Assembly: GCF_004210375.1 (NCBI RefSeq)
Contig: NC_134834.1
Coordinates: forward strand, 96,724,170-96,788,169
From: Tachypleus tridentatus
Taxonomy: Eukaryota > Arthropoda > Merostomata > Xiphosura > Limulidae
Direction: 5' to 3'
Length of the DNA stretch: 64,000 nt
Made by a program: the position numbers and the translations under genes. Positions 35,252 to 47,944 of this stretch are shown piece after piece; the stretch's first letter is position 1; every line of letters begins with the position of its first letter. Below the pieces are notes generated by a model. That model was not told the origin of the DNA. It did not search any database and was given only the letters and a program-made list of their open reading frames with translations.

Positions 35252-35605
35252 ATCGAAAAGTTAAAGAAATAGAAACTGGACACAATATGAATCAAAATGA
35301 AGCTATCACAAAAACAATAATAAATATATTACTTGATTAGATCGGCGCATCTAGAAGGAAGAACTTTCCTCACTAACCTGAAGACGAACTGAGCAAATGT
35401 AACATTATGTACTTAAAAATATAATGTTACTCTTGTGAAAATATGTTCGCTACCGACATGACCGTCTGTTATTCCCACAAAAAATTGATGGAAACTATAG
35501 CCTGGGGTGGTCACGTGACATTCCAATAGAAAGTATAACGTCTATATTTTTATGTAACGCTGAACTTTGATTTTCAGAAAACGTGTTTATTGTCGGACAC
35601 ACTGT

Positions 35606-35730
35606 TGTTGTTGTTTGAAATTAAGCACAAAGCTACACAATTGGCGATTTGTGTTCTGCACTATCACAGGTGTCGAAACTTGGTATCTAATGATATAAGT
35701 CCACTGGCACACCGCTGTGCCATAGGGAAG
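35606..35730 (-). mobile_element. SINE family C, unit 2 copy 2
   Basis: Orthologous to 14028-14152. Confidence 0.85.
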
Positions 35731-36603
35731 TGCATATACGAAGCATAACATTTTTGAACATCCCTTTAACCTCTGACTATCGGACAGGAATCCAATTATA
35801 AGTTTTACCTAACAGAATGCTTCCTTTAATTGTTTATGATCAACATCATATTGTAAGGGTTTTATTTTAAAACTTGGTGTGATTACCAGTTTTGCATTGA
35901 AACCGATATAACGCGCTGTGAGAATTGCAGTGGCAATTTTAAAATTTCGTCATTTTATAGCACAATGTTTCTATAGTAATGTTAACATTACTGTTGGCTA
36001 CTGTTGGCGGCCAACATGTTAACATTAAGTTCACCTGTGGACGCCAACAGTAGCATGTTCAAACTTCTTTTGACATAAACAACAACCTCATAGTGTAGGT
36101 CGTTATCATAAGCTGAACTTCACAAGAGTGTACATCCACTTTAAAAATTTCTTTCACTTCACTTCAATGAAAACTTTGTGAAATGTATCCTGTCTTGTGC
36201 ACATCGTATCGTGAGTTCCTGTGAATTCAGAATAAAATCTGTTTAAAACTTAACTCATTATCAAGAAACATTACTAAGGTGGTGATGTCATAAATTTTGA
36301 ATAAAATACTAAACACCATAATCAAAGTTTTTTCCACAAGTTCACTACCAGTGTGTGTTCAGGCCTTTCTTGAGAATTCAGACCTTCTTAAAGGTCACGT
36401 GCTATCTACGAATCCTACTGACCATCACGAGAGGACGCTTTTGCCAGATTGACTGTCAGAAAAATGGAAGAACGCTTAAATTAAAGGAACGTTCTATTCT
36501 TAAGTTCAAGGACTGAGAAACAGTTTTAATCTTCAGTGTATTCAAAGTAATCGATAAAGTCGAAAACGAGATTATTCTACGCGTGCATATCTTTCAAATG
36601 AAA
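35731..36603. other. Intergenic, unit 2, with short inverted repeat
   Basis: Contains the counterpart of the 14419-14476 inverted repeat at about 35997-36054. No gene. Confidence 0.6.
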
Positions 36604-36720
36604 TGCCCACTCCCCCTAGAGACTGACTTAAAACCCTAGAAACCGAGTTTTGATATCAGTGGTTGGCAGAGCACAGATAGCCCAATGTGTAGTTCTGTGC
36701 TTAACTTGAAACAAACAAAT
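36604..36720 (+). mobile_element. SINE family C, unit 2 copy 3
   Basis: Orthologous to 15027-15140. Confidence 0.8.
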
Positions 36721-36785
36721 TCAAATAAAACCTGAATTAAATAATTTTGCAAATAGCGACTGAATGAACGCTCGCAATTTAGTTA

Positions 36786-37047
36786 GGTTTGTTTCGAAAT
36801 TCGCGCAAAGCTACATGAGAGCTGTCTGTGCCAGTAATCCTTAATTGAGCGGTAAAAGACTCGAGGGAGGGTAGTTAGTCATCATCATCCATCGCCAACT
36901 CTTGGGCTACTCTTTTACCAACGAATAGTGGGACCGACCGACATTTAAAACGCCCTACGGCTGAAATGGCAAGCATGATTGTTGTGAAGAGAATTCGAAC
37001 CTGCGACACTTAAATTGCGAGTAGAATTTCCTTACCAGTTGGCCTGA
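36786..37047 (-). mobile_element. SINE family A, unit 2 copy 8
   Basis: Orthologous to 15205-15466. Confidence 0.88.
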
Positions 37048-37146
37048 AACTTCCACACTAAACTATGTAATTTAAATAAAAAGAAAGCGTTTCAAACATT
37101 TGCGTCAGCTATATAATAATGTATTAAAGAAACTAAATAATGTGCG

Positions 37147-37269
37147 TGTGTGTGTTTTCTTATAGTAAGGCCTCATCGGGCTAGCTGCTAAGCACACCAA
37201 GGGGAATCGAACCCCTTGATTTTAGCGTTGTAAATCCATAGATTTACCGCTGTACTAGCGAGGGCACTA
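37147..37269 (-). mobile_element. SINE family B, unit 2
   Basis: Orthologous to 15567-15688. Confidence 0.88.
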
Positions 37270-37666
37270 ATTTGAGTAAGGCATGTTATATTTTTGAAAA
37301 CTGGTCATTTTCTACTACATCTTAATTTTAATATAAATTATGCAAGTGTCAAGAAAATGACCAAATTCCATATCTTTATTCAAAATACGTTTAGTAAATG
37401 GTTTTGATTATAAAACGGTTGTTTTTTTCTATTGAAAATCAATTTGAATAAGTTGCACATAATATTCTTATTTTTACGCTAATTATTATCTCAAAGCTTT
37501 AGGTGCTGGAATAAGATATGTTTGTTTGTTTTTGAATGTCGCACAAAGCTGCACAATGAATTAATAATATTTAAATTACTAAAAATAGTGTTTTGTATAA
37601 ACACTCGTTCTATTGCGAATAAAAAATATTAAGCATACCTTTCATGATAAATGCTCTTTTGTTGTA

Positions 37667-37901
37667 AGGCCCAACGTGGCCCAGTGGATCCAAGATTCCA
37701 TGATTCGTGCTTCACACTTTTGGGCTGTGAGTGAATTATGAAAATTGTGATCAAATCCCACTATCCCATTACAGTCACCTACGAATAGGCGGTAGGTAGC
37801 GCACAGTAGTTGTCTTCCCTCTCGTCTTTCACTTTTATATTAGGTTCGTACAGGTCAGTTATCCCCTGAATTGCTCAAAAAGAAATTCAAACAAAACAAA
37901 C
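37667..37901 (+). mobile_element. Old, diverged SINE related to family A, unit 2
   Basis: Orthologous to 16087-16323, but with a cluster of differences from unit 1 at about 37755-37812 where it agrees with unit 3 at several sites. Confidence 0.75.
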
Positions 37902-37948
37902 CTCAGTTTTAACTTAATATACATTGGTTATCTGGCCCACAACTAAAT

Positions 37949-38062
37949 TAAGGCCAGGGAGATAGCGACAGATTTCCAGACTTTACGATGTTGGGGTTCA
38001 ATTTTCCGCAGTGGGCAAAGTGCAGATAACACATTGTGCAGCTTAGCACTAAAAGACACCGA
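37949..38062 (+). mobile_element. SINE family C, unit 2 copy 4
   Basis: Orthologous to 16371-16482. Confidence 0.78.
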
Positions 38063-39731
38063 TAACAATAACCTATTTAAAGGACGAATCTAACTAGAAA
38101 ATTATTACAAATAATAGTTAGTACTTGATATCTAATTGATATCAAATCCTGTAATCTTTTTACATCTTAATTTTGATATAAATTATGCAAAATCTGGGGT
38201 AAAGTGAAAACTAATAAACTGGAAACTTTTAAATGACTAATTGTAGTTCTTCACTACTGATTATTGTACATTTTATTATATATTGACAGGTCCATGAAAT
38301 ACATTAATGGTTAAAGTAAGAAGTATTTGGTCTGACATCAATTCAATTTTGTATTCTTTGTGTCTCTAATTCCTGCTTGAGTATTACAGTATAATAGGGG
38401 ATCAATAGATGCCGTGTTGTGAAGATGAATCATATTTGCCTCCAGTTTAATTAAGTAATCAACGAAAGACAATATACAAAGATTTGAGCATACTGAAACA
38501 CTTTATTTCACGATACGATGAAAATTAATCTGAATATTACTTTGTGAACATGTAATACTTAATTTACCTGAAATAAAATGTTGACAACTGATCATTCTCA
38601 TAAAACATAAGAAAGTTTAAAACTTTGAGGTATTAGTTTACCTGTTATTTGAGGAAACTGTTCTGTAGGTTCTAAAACAAATTACAGCCATATCTCTCAC
38701 GAGCAGATCTAATGCCACTGCATTAAAAGAACACAGAATAAAAGTAAGTAGAATTAAATCAACAGTTTTCTTACTCACTTACCAGATTACTATCTAGGTT
38801 CACTTAATACAGTAATAAATTAGAAGATATAAAATGCATGTTATGCTTACATACCACATTACCAACACTATGAAAGCAACTTGGTCCATCAAATGATGGG
38901 TTACAGTAGTAACATGTTGACAAGCTCATACTGAATAACCTTATTCGTTCTGGTTAGATCAAGAGTAAAATGTTGAGACCTGATAAGTCAGGATAGTGGA
39001 AAAACTGTTTTGTCTCTTCTAAAATTATATAATGACGAGAAAGACAGAGACGCATCTCTTTAGCTATCTCCTGAAGGGAAGGTGTAAGCTAGTTGCCAAG
39101 ATCCTGATAATAGCACTGTGATCAATGTAATTGTGATTCAATAACTAAGCAAGCATTTATGACGATCATTTGTTTTAAGATTAAATGACTGAAAGCATAA
39201 GACATTCCTAGCTCTCTGAACTATAAAGTGGTATTTCATGGTGAAATGCTTGCTTATTACAAAATGAGGATGACTTGTTATTTACAACGTTAATGGATTT
39301 GAAAAGGCACAATGAATCTTACTCTCCAAGCTGTTAAACTCAATTTTTACTGACAAACCACCTAAAGAAGATTCGATAACAGTACTCGATTACTACACAG
39401 TTAAGATGGCTAGTATTAGTTAATGTAAAGTCTTGAATATCAACTGTTAGATTAAATGAGGATGAGTTCTAGTAATTCGATAAATAGGCTGAAAGGACAT
39501 TGTGACCATAAGTGTCTGAGCTACTGAATGAGTTTCTGGATCATTCACGTACGACATCAAGTAAGCTATCTCTTGGAAAAGATCACTGAAAAGTACAGTA
39601 TACTATGTAAATGTGGACAATAATCCTTTCCACTGGCAAGTCAGGTGAGACCTTGAGATTACATCATCCATTGATTTTTTATTGGATTATCCTATTGTGG
39701 CAATGACCTAGGTATCACATGAGTCACAAGA
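38063..39731. other. Intergenic, unit 2
   Basis: Counterpart of 16483-18154. No gene. Confidence 0.6.
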
Positions 39732-39836
39732 ATTGTTTGTTTATTTGTAAATAAGCACAAAGCCATCCAATGGCTCTGTGCTCTTGTCACCACAGGTGAG
39801 AAACCCAGTTTCTTGTGTTGCAAGTCCAAGAGGATG
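39732..39836 (-). mobile_element. SINE family C, unit 2 copy 5
   Basis: Orthologous to 18155-18258. Confidence 0.8.
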
Positions 39837-42829
39837 TCCAGCCAGAATCTGAGAAGTAGTAACTGTCAGCTACAACATAAACAGTTCTGTTCTTTTATTT
39901 CAAATACTCTTTGTTTTTATAAGAAATGCAGTATTCTAATGATGAATATATTTGCTCACCATGATCAGTTGTAAAATGAACTGAAGAGTGAATTACTTTT
40001 GGTACTGTACTTTTACACAGTTTAATAATATGGTATGTACACAAAGATGTTGATCGCCAAATTCTATGTATACAATAGTAATAATATACAATTACACTTC
40101 AACCATGAGCAGGAATATCAACTTTTGGAGTCTGCTAGAACATTGTCCTTAGATTGTCACTTCCTTTGTTCATTAATGAAAATATTGCAGAAATGTTAAT
40201 ATTCATTTGTAGAACCATAATATCTTTTGAAAAATGTGTTATTTTTAGCAACAGCCTATGGATATGTTATTATCTTCCTTCTTAAAGTTTTTACTCTCAG
40301 TGTTGAACAGTAATAATATCAATTAAATAATGATACTGGCATGACAGGTGATGAAGCCATGAGTACTTTCAAGAAACTCTTGAGAAAACCTACAGATATA
40401 CATTAAACTGCCTTGTTCATAACTAGACTGAAATATAAAAGTGGATAGGCAGCAAAACAAGTTTGAAGTGGAAGGGGGTAGTGACAACTGAGGCAACTGT
40501 TTTGAGTTGTTAACCATGACAGTTGAATTGAAGTTGAAACAGCAGCTTTTCCTCATAAGTTTATACAATTTTCTATTTCTTACTGAAAGATCTGCATGCA
40601 TATAGCTCTTTCTCTCTGTTGCCTATATAAGGTGTTCATTATATTATCAGTTCAACATGCATGTGTGAATGCTATAAGCTACATACAGGAGTGCCATTCC
40701 CACTTACTTTTTCATAACAAATATTATTTTAATGCTGAAAGCCAGTGAAGCAGTAAAAACGACATGCTTAACAGTGTTGATAAAATCTCCAGAACGGAGG
40801 AGGTTTTTTTCTCATTCTTCAAAATTACTCTATTATCAATATCAAATCAGGGGTATTTGTAAAATATCATTTTAAACCTTTTTCACAACTTGTCATAGCA
40901 AGTGAAGCTGTTTGGTTCAATATTAGAACTCATCAGGCTGAACTTGCTAACATACAAAGGTGTGAAAAATGATGTTACATGCAGTGCAAAACAGTTAATG
41001 TTACAGTTTTAAACATCAACACCTAGCAAAGAAATTAAAACAGTATGTCAAATAATAGTGATAAAGTTACACAGTTTATTTCACTGTTGTTAGACTTATT
41101 AGTTTTAGCCTATTAACCTTTTCAAATTAACAGTTCAGTAAACAAAACAAAATTAATAGGAGTCAGGGCATAATTAGTTTTCACACATGACACCTTACTT
41201 TTTAAGCCAATTTAAAACTTACCTATGATTATTTATTGGAAGATTGTTCTCAAAATCCATATTTGCATAATTCTGACAAATAAATTTTGTTTTACCACTA
41301 CCACTATTCAGGTCTCAGTATATTGTTGAAAATGCCATCATTATCAAAATCAGCCATAGAGTTGCTGAGTATAATTAATGATCATAGGAGTAATATATGT
41401 GTATATATGTGACTGCCCACAGGACCAAAATCATCACATTGCATTGTTAAAACAATTATTGTTGCCAACCTGAAAGGCCTGGTTGTAACAATATTGAGGG
41501 AGTTATCATAAAAAAAAAAGTTAAATTGCATGCAGTGAAATGGAAAGAATAAATGTTTGTTGTTGATATGGATAATTTCACTTGCATGACTTGTGTAAAA
41601 GTACTCGCCAGTGACTACAAATTCATTAGAGGATATTTCATTAATATTTTTTAAGAATGTTGTAATGCAGATTAGACTGGAACAAAGCTGAAGTGTTAAT
41701 AAAAGACACATTTACAACTTTACTGTAATATTTACAAATGACACCTTACTTTTTAAGCCAATTAAAATTTTGCCTATGATTTCTTACTGGAAGATTGTTC
41801 TCAAAATCCATATTTTACACAGTTTATTAAAGATATTATAAAAATAATTCTTTCTGTATTGAAAAGTGATTTCTATAATGCTATGAATAAAGTACGTATG
41901 ATTTTTATCTTTATGTAGTGCTGTCAAATTGTGTTGTTAAAACTTTACTGTGGTAATTAAACTGTTCATTTTGAAAAATTGTTGAATAACCTTGATGAAA
42001 GTCTGGCATATTAGATAAATTCCTCAAAGGAAAATCGAATAAAATTGAAAAAAATTCCATGAGTCTTCCATGTAATTACACTTCAAAATCAGGAATGGCT
42101 CTTCTAATTTCTAACATTCTTCTTGTGACTTCTAGCTGTTGCAGCTCGAAAAAAATCGTTTCTACACAAGATTAAAATAAAAGCAAAAATTGTGATAATA
42201 TCACTATCATTCAGAAGAACTGATCCAATTAGTTCTTTGAATTGTTTAAACATCCTAACTCAACTATTGTCATCATATTTCCTTACTGCTTAACATTAAT
42301 GTTCTAAGGAATTTTGCATCCTCATTTGTGTCAAATAGCATGTGAAGTTAGCTAAAAGAAGAAATAAAACTGAGTGACCCCATAAATGTTGAAGCGAGTT
42401 CAAATAAAGTGACAATTAATAAAGGAAGAGAGATTTATTTTGAAAGATTATAATAATATATTTTTTTTTAATCTGAAAGTTTGAATTAGATCAGATTATC
42501 CAGTTTTATGTATGGCAACATTGTATATGTATACTTTCTATTCCTACTTCAATTTATTAAGTTTGTTTATTGCATACTTTTGTAACTTTGTTCTTTCATG
42601 GCAGGTTCTTTCACATTCTCTGGTGAAAATAAATCATATAATCGTAACAACAACAAATTTATTTATTTCTTCCTTAATGATTTTGGACTGTTAAATACTT
42701 GTAACTTTTTTATCCTAAGTGCGCAAACGACACCAATAGAAAATACATTAAATAGTACAAAGTAACCGTGTAATAATTAACACAGATCCAAATACCTCAC
42801 TACATACAATGGCTGGTTCACCAAGCTAG
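39837..42829. other. Unit 2 right part and tail, no gene
   Basis: Like 18259-20050 up to about 41628, then a clearly more diverged tail. The direct repeat of about 80 bp recurs at about 41185-41270 and 41739-41820. No coding evidence in frames such as 40323-40601 or 41382-41711. Confidence 0.6.
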
Positions 42830-43273
42830 AAACAATTCTCTATCTATCAGATGTTTTTCCGAATCTGCTATTTCAATCTGTCCTTGCTTTGCCAGATCTT
42901 AAGTCAAAATTTATAGACATTTCTTGACTTATATAATTTAACTATTCCATCTTGGCATCATCTTTATGGCCCACAGCTCTCTCTAGCGTGCAAATTAAAA
43001 TATTTAAAAAGTTGCTTTTCACATTGTTGAATATTTTTTTACAAAAAGTGAATTTATCTTCTGAAAGTATCAGTCACTTTCTTGTAGTTTTCTCCAACTT
43101 TTAGTGGCCTCGTAGTGTATATCAGAAAATGTCTACATCATACATCACTTACCATATTATAAATTTAGTAACTTTTTCTTTATTTGCAAGACACCTTTCT
43201 ATCCCTTTCTACTCTGCTGAAGGTGGCTTATAATGTTCAGAGTTGTGGCGGGTTTTGAAACAGTTCAGTGTTA

Positions 43274-43689
43274 AAAACCCCTGTGGATATTTGTTAAAGA
43301 TATAGTGCAAGTTGTCAGACTTAATTTTGTCAACAAATTTTTCTTGTGTTTTCTTTTGCCAACTTGATAAGCATTTTAGTTTCTGAAGTTATTGTTCTTT
43401 TCAATTAAAATCTGTTTCACTTTATTTTTGTTCAATTCAATGCAATTTACTTTTCGTTTATTATTGTAAATCATGCAGTAAAAGCCTAATTATATCCTTT
43501 CATACTGTGCACTCTGAGTCACCTTCTTTTCACTCCAATATTTTTTTCAAAATTACTCCTAGATTTTACTAGCACATACTTCGTGATGCATGTGACCCTA
43601 TACGTGTTTTTGATACTAAAGCATGAGAACCAACAACACACGACAAACAAAGAAGATATATTAATATTATTACTCGTTTTTTATTTTGA
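43274..43689. other. Unit 3 filler sequence, origin unknown
   Basis: Starts exactly where the inverted-repeat arm of units 1 and 2 begins (after CAGTTCAGTGTTAAA) and matches nothing else I can see in the window. AT-rich, no gene. Confidence 0.5.
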
Positions 43690-44056
43690 TGTACAATATA
43701 TATATTTGTACACTTGATTTACAGTTTAAAATGTACGATGTAGTTTAGCAAAAACAATATGAAATTAGCATTGTATGTAATTAAGATTCCTTTTAAACCT
43801 AGTTACATACCATTAGTTGTGGTGCCTTCACAACTTCAACATATTCCTGAAGTAACTTTATTGCTTCATGAACACGTATATTTTGATGTTTCAGTTTTTC
43901 TGCTTTATTTTATTTGTGACAAAACTGTTCGTTGATGTGTTTTCTCATGTATTCTACACTTGTTTCATATAATATTTTCTTCAACACGTAAGTGTCATTT
44001 TCAAGCATATCTAAATTTTCCTGCCCTAGAAACTTGGCAATATTTAGCACTGCAGC
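43690..44056 (-). pseudogene. Truncated sulfotransferase remnant, unit 3
   Basis: Positions 43690-43805 match, in reverse, the 3' flank of the plus-strand gene (9215-9345). After a deletion, about 43812-44056 match the coding stretch from the TVLNIAKFLGQ region to KAPQP. Like the minus-strand pseudogenes it encodes a HINEQF-type segment. Both the C-terminal PAPS motif and the whole N-terminal half are gone; the break at 44056 abuts a truncated SINE. Confidence 0.85.
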
Positions 44057-44195
44057 TAGAGGGAAGGCAGCTATATAACGTCACTTTATAACGTCTCTAC
44101 GGCTGAAAGGGCGATCATGTTTGGTGCGATGGGGATTTGAATCCACCATCCTCAAAGTACGAGTCGAGTGCCTTAACCACCTGGCCATGTCGAAC
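44057..44195 (-). mobile_element. SINE family A, truncated, unit 3 copy 1
   Basis: Counterpart of 10789-10947, joined directly to the sulfotransferase remnant. Keeps CTAGAGGGAAGGCAGCTA that units 1 and 2 have lost. Confidence 0.85.
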
Positions 44196-44509
44196 CATCT
44201 AAAGTGTGTAAAGCTGTTAATTTATACAGAACAAATATTATTTGTAGATATTAAGAAATTCATATTGGCCTGAAATTCACAATTCCATAAATTATGATCA
44301 ATTTGAACAATTTCCTTCTTATTTTTTTGAAAGTGCACACAAGCATTAAATATTTAATTTTTTCTCACACTTTCAAATGGTTTCAAAATTTCTGTCGTAA
44401 AAATTTGCATTAATTAAGTAACGGCTTAATTTACCTCGATAAAAGAAGAAGTTATTCAAGTTATAAAATTAAGCGATTTGTGTCTTTTCAATATTCTCGT
44501 TTTATTTCA

Positions 44510-44798
44510 AGGACCTTGAGGCTTCCCATATGTTAAGACGTGCGAATCGTAATCTGAGGGTCGCAGGTTGGAATCCAGGTCGCACCAAACATGCTCGCCC
44601 TTTCAGCCGTGAGAACGTTATAATTTTACGGCCAGTCGCACAATTCGCTGGTAAAGGGTAAAAGAGTAGTCCAAGAGTTGGCGGTGGGTGATGATAACTA
44701 GCTACCTTCCCTCTTGTCTTACACTGTTAAATTAGGGACGGTTAGCATAGATTGTTCTTGAGTAGCTTTATGTGAAATTCAAAAACAAACAAACAAAC
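44510..44798 (+). mobile_element. SINE family A, unit 3 copy 2
   Basis: Diverged counterpart of 11300-11581 with extra bases at GGTAAAGGGTAAAAGAG. Confidence 0.9.
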
Positions 44799-45760
44799 TT
44801 TTCAAAAGAAAAATGATATTTTGTGTCAAGTGATAATGCCCCACTGGTTTAAAGAACGAGCGTGTCTGGTGACGTGGAAATGGTCAATAAAAGCTTTCAT
44901 AAGTAAACAGGAAAAACATTTTCAAACTACTGTAACACAGACGGCTTTAATACAGACCATCACATGTTGACTTAAGTAATTTCTTTAATGGAAGAACTTG
45001 TGGTTTCAATATCCCTAAATACTGAGAGTTGTTTGGAAAAATGTTCACACACACATATATGTTGTTTCGTCAAGTTCACATATCTTAGCTTTTATAAGTT
45101 TGCTGAAACTCGAAGAATTTCTCAAAGAAACGGCATCGTTTGTTTTAACAATCACAGGCAGAAATTTTACGTTTCTCTTACTTTGCAATGACGTTTTAAC
45201 TAACAATTACAAACTTGAACATCAGTTGCAACCAAGGATTTGACGAGTGCATACGTAAAATTAAAACCATAATTGGAATATCTTTATGTGTTTTCTTTTG
45301 CTGTACGTGATTAACTAATAAACAAAAAGCTTCTCCCAGCAATTTGTCACGTGGGGAACGTTTGGAAACTTGCCAAAGAAACAGATAAGTGAAATCTTGA
45401 AACTGAAGAGGCTGATATATAGCATTTTCGCCTACGCCCAAGTAGTAAAATAAATCAGGAAAGCCAATCATGTGATTTATCTTGAATAAATATGCTTACA
45501 GGTTCTTATGATAGTTCGACCTCGTTGATAAGAGTAAAAGGCGTCGTATGAAGAACACTGAAATTGAAGTTCTCTGTAAAGTTAAAGGTAAGGTAAGGCC
45601 TAATATATTTTTAGTTAAGTTATTGAAATACAGTCTGAAACTCGACTCTAAAATAATTATGTATAAACAAGATAGTCCGTAAAGTTTCCCAAACAATAGC
45701 CTAGATTAATAAATTTCAAACTTTTTGTCTGTTCTAATTAATTGTTGTAATCACGTTAGA
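44799..45760. other. Intergenic, unit 3
   Basis: Diverged counterpart of 11582-12642. Reading frames are not shared with units 1 and 2. No gene. Confidence 0.6.
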
Positions 45761-45885
45761 TGTTGTTTGTAATTAAACACAAAAATGCAAAATGGGTTAT
45801 CTGTGCTTTGCCAACCACGGGTGTTGAAACCCGGATTCTAATGTTGAAAGTCCGCAGATATATCGCAGTGAAACTGGGAATTCCA
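45761..45885 (-). mobile_element. SINE family C, unit 3 copy 1
   Basis: Counterpart of 12643-12767. Confidence 0.8.
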
Positions 45886-45931
45886 GCAATAGGAATCAAT
45901 TATTTCTTTGCGATCAGATTTTATTGCTGGC

Positions 45932-46168
45932 GTTTGTTTGTTTTCAAATTTCTCGTAAAACTAAACCAGGGCTATCTGCGTTAGCCGTCCTAATTTAGCA
46001 GTGTAAGACTAGATGGAAGACAGCTAGTCATCAACACCCACCGCCAATTTACCAATGAATAGTGGGATTGACCATCAAATTACAATGCCCCTACGGCTGA
46101 AAGGCCAAGCAAGTTTGGTGTGTTAGGGACTCGAACCCGCCACCCTCAAATTACGAATCGAGTCCCAA
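45932..46168 (-). mobile_element. SINE family A, unit 3 copy 3
   Basis: Counterpart of 12815-13065, with an additional deletion of the GGCTACTC segment. Confidence 0.88.
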
Positions 46169-46301
46169 CAGTTTGGGACTGCATAAAGCAAATAACGGGC
46201 ATTATATAAACTGCTATGGTACATCGTATATACATTATCAAAAGAAGAGATGTCAGCATTATTCTTTGATGCACAAATCTCCATTAAGAGTAATCGAGTA
46301 A

Positions 46302-46533
46302 GTTTCACAGATGGCCAGGTAGTCAAGGGTTCGAATCCTTGTCACATCAATCATGCTCACCCATTCAAACATGAGGGTGTTATAATGTGACAGTTCGTGT
46401 AAAAGAGTAGCCAAAGAGTTGGCGGTGGGTGGTGATAACTAGCTATTTGTCCTCCCTGCTCACACACTGCTAAAATATTGACGGCTAGCGCAGATAGCTC
46501 TCGTGTAGCTTTGTGCAAGCTAAAAACAAACAA
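46302..46533 (+). mobile_element. SINE family A, unit 3 copy 4
   Basis: Counterpart of 13201-13381 that still keeps GAGTTGGCGGTGGGTGGTG; the anticodon arm is missing here too. Confidence 0.88.
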
Positions 46534-46699
46534 GTTCCACAGAATAATAAGTGGTTCAACAGAAAATGCATTTTGAGTTCGAAAATTAAATAGCTTCAGC
46601 TGCAAAATAATATTTGTCTTGATATTATTGTTATGTAAATGGGTCGAAAATTGAACATGTAAGGCGTGGAAATAATTAAAATACTAATGTTTAAAATCT

Positions 46700-46826
46700 T
46701 CCCCTACCCCACCGCCAGTATCACAGCAGAAAGTCACGAACTTACAACGCTAGGCACCAGATTTCGATACTTCCGGCGGACAGAGCACAAATAACCCATT
46801 GTGTTGTTTTGTTCTTAATTTCAGAC
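46700..46826 (+). mobile_element. SINE family C, single copy outside the shared blocks
   Basis: Head CACAGCAGAAAGTC then ACTTACAACGCTAGG, GATTTCGATACTTCC, and the tail GAGCACAAATAACCCATTG. It lies just upstream of the third sulfotransferase, probably in its 5' intron. Confidence 0.8.
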
Positions 46827-46989
46827 AATTATGTTTCTTCATTAAAACGAAGAACAATTTTATAATCCTAGAATACATACCGATTTCAAAATGTTTTATT
46901 ATATTTTATCAGAAAAAAATTCTGATCGTTTTGCCTTTATTAATAAAAATACAATATGCATTCCTCAGGTTCGTTCGAAATAAAAGACA

Positions 46990-47944
46990 ATGCCTAAGGG
47001 TCCCGACTACCAAGAAATCGAAGGACTGATAATTCCCAAAGCGTTTTCACCAAAATGCCTTCGAGATTCTCTCCGTTATAAACCAAAGGATAATGATGTG
47101 TTTATTGTGACTTTTCCTAAATGTGGAACAACTTGGGTACAACATATTGTAATCAACATTTTAAAAAGAGGGCTACCACCAGAGAGTTTTGAAGAGTTTC
47201 AAAGGCTAAGTCCTTTTATGGAACTTACAGGAACTGGTATTGTAGAAACAATGCCTCGACCTGGAGCTATCAAAACTCACCTTCCGTTTAATATGCAGCC
47301 TTATTCTCTTCAAGCCAAATACATCTACGTAACAAGGAATCCTTCGACTGCTGCGTTTCTCTTTTTCACCACAGCAGAACATTGCCAGTATATCAATACT
47401 CTGATGGAACATTTGAAGACTTTTTTGAGATTTTCATCAACGGCGAAACTGAATTTGGGGACTACTTCGACCATCTTCTGTCCTGGTATGAACACAGAAA
47501 TGATCCTAATGTGCTCTTTCTTGTCTATGAGAAAATAAAAGCTGACACCAGAGCTGCTGTTTTAAAATCGCTAAGTTTCTGGGTCAAGAGTACGAAGACA
47601 TGTTAGTGAAGGATGAACAAATGATGGAGAACATAATTCGTCAGACTTCTGTTGAGTACATGAAGAAATCTACCAACAAACACTTTGGGAGCTTCTTTGG
47701 ATCAGTACATAGTGATGAAGAAATAGATAACGAAAACATTCCAGAAGGACTAAAGCACGTTCTTAAGTACATGAAAAGCATTAACTTTAAACCACAGTCG
47801 GAATTTACCTTTGTTAGAAAAGGTATTGTCGGTGATTGGAAAAATCACTTTACCCAAAAACAAAGAGAACGACTGAAAAGAAAATGTATTGAGAAATTTG
47901 AAGGTACTGAAATTCCTGAATTCTGGCCAGACATTTTAAAATAA
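46990..47944 (+). CDS. Cytosolic sulfotransferase (SULT family), divergent paralogue, two apparent frameshifts
   Basis: Starts MPKGPDYQEIEGL, 21 bases after a plausible 3' splice site (GCATTCCTCAG, ending 46968). Motifs: TFPKCGTTW at 41-49 (Cys where the array copies have Ser), KTHLPF with His97, YIYVTRN at 111-117, and RKGIVGDWKNHF near the end. The frame breaks once just after RNP near 47342 (one base short; the sense resumes DCCVSLFHHSRTLP) and once at the A run near 47565 (one A short; sense resumes IAKFLGQEYEDM). Allowing for both, the length is about 318 residues. No other lesions are seen and every motif is kept, so sequencing indels are a fair explanation. It is clearly more diverged from the unit 1 and 2 genes than these are from each other, so it is an older paralogue. 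AATAAA at 47979-47984 is a possible polyadenylation signal. Confidence 0.9.

Larger units (their letters stand above)
21578..42829 (+). repeat. Tandem segmental duplication, unit 2
   Basis: Second head-to-tail copy of unit 1 with no N gap at the junction. Positions 21578-41628 are almost identical to 1-20050. The tail 41629-42829 is a diverged relative of 20051-21577 and lacks about 390 bp present at 20467-20855. The start motif of a third unit follows at 42830. Both a real recent duplication and two haplotypes assembled in series fit the sequence alone; the diverged third unit shows that tandem duplication at this locus is at least partly genuine. Confidence 0.93.
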
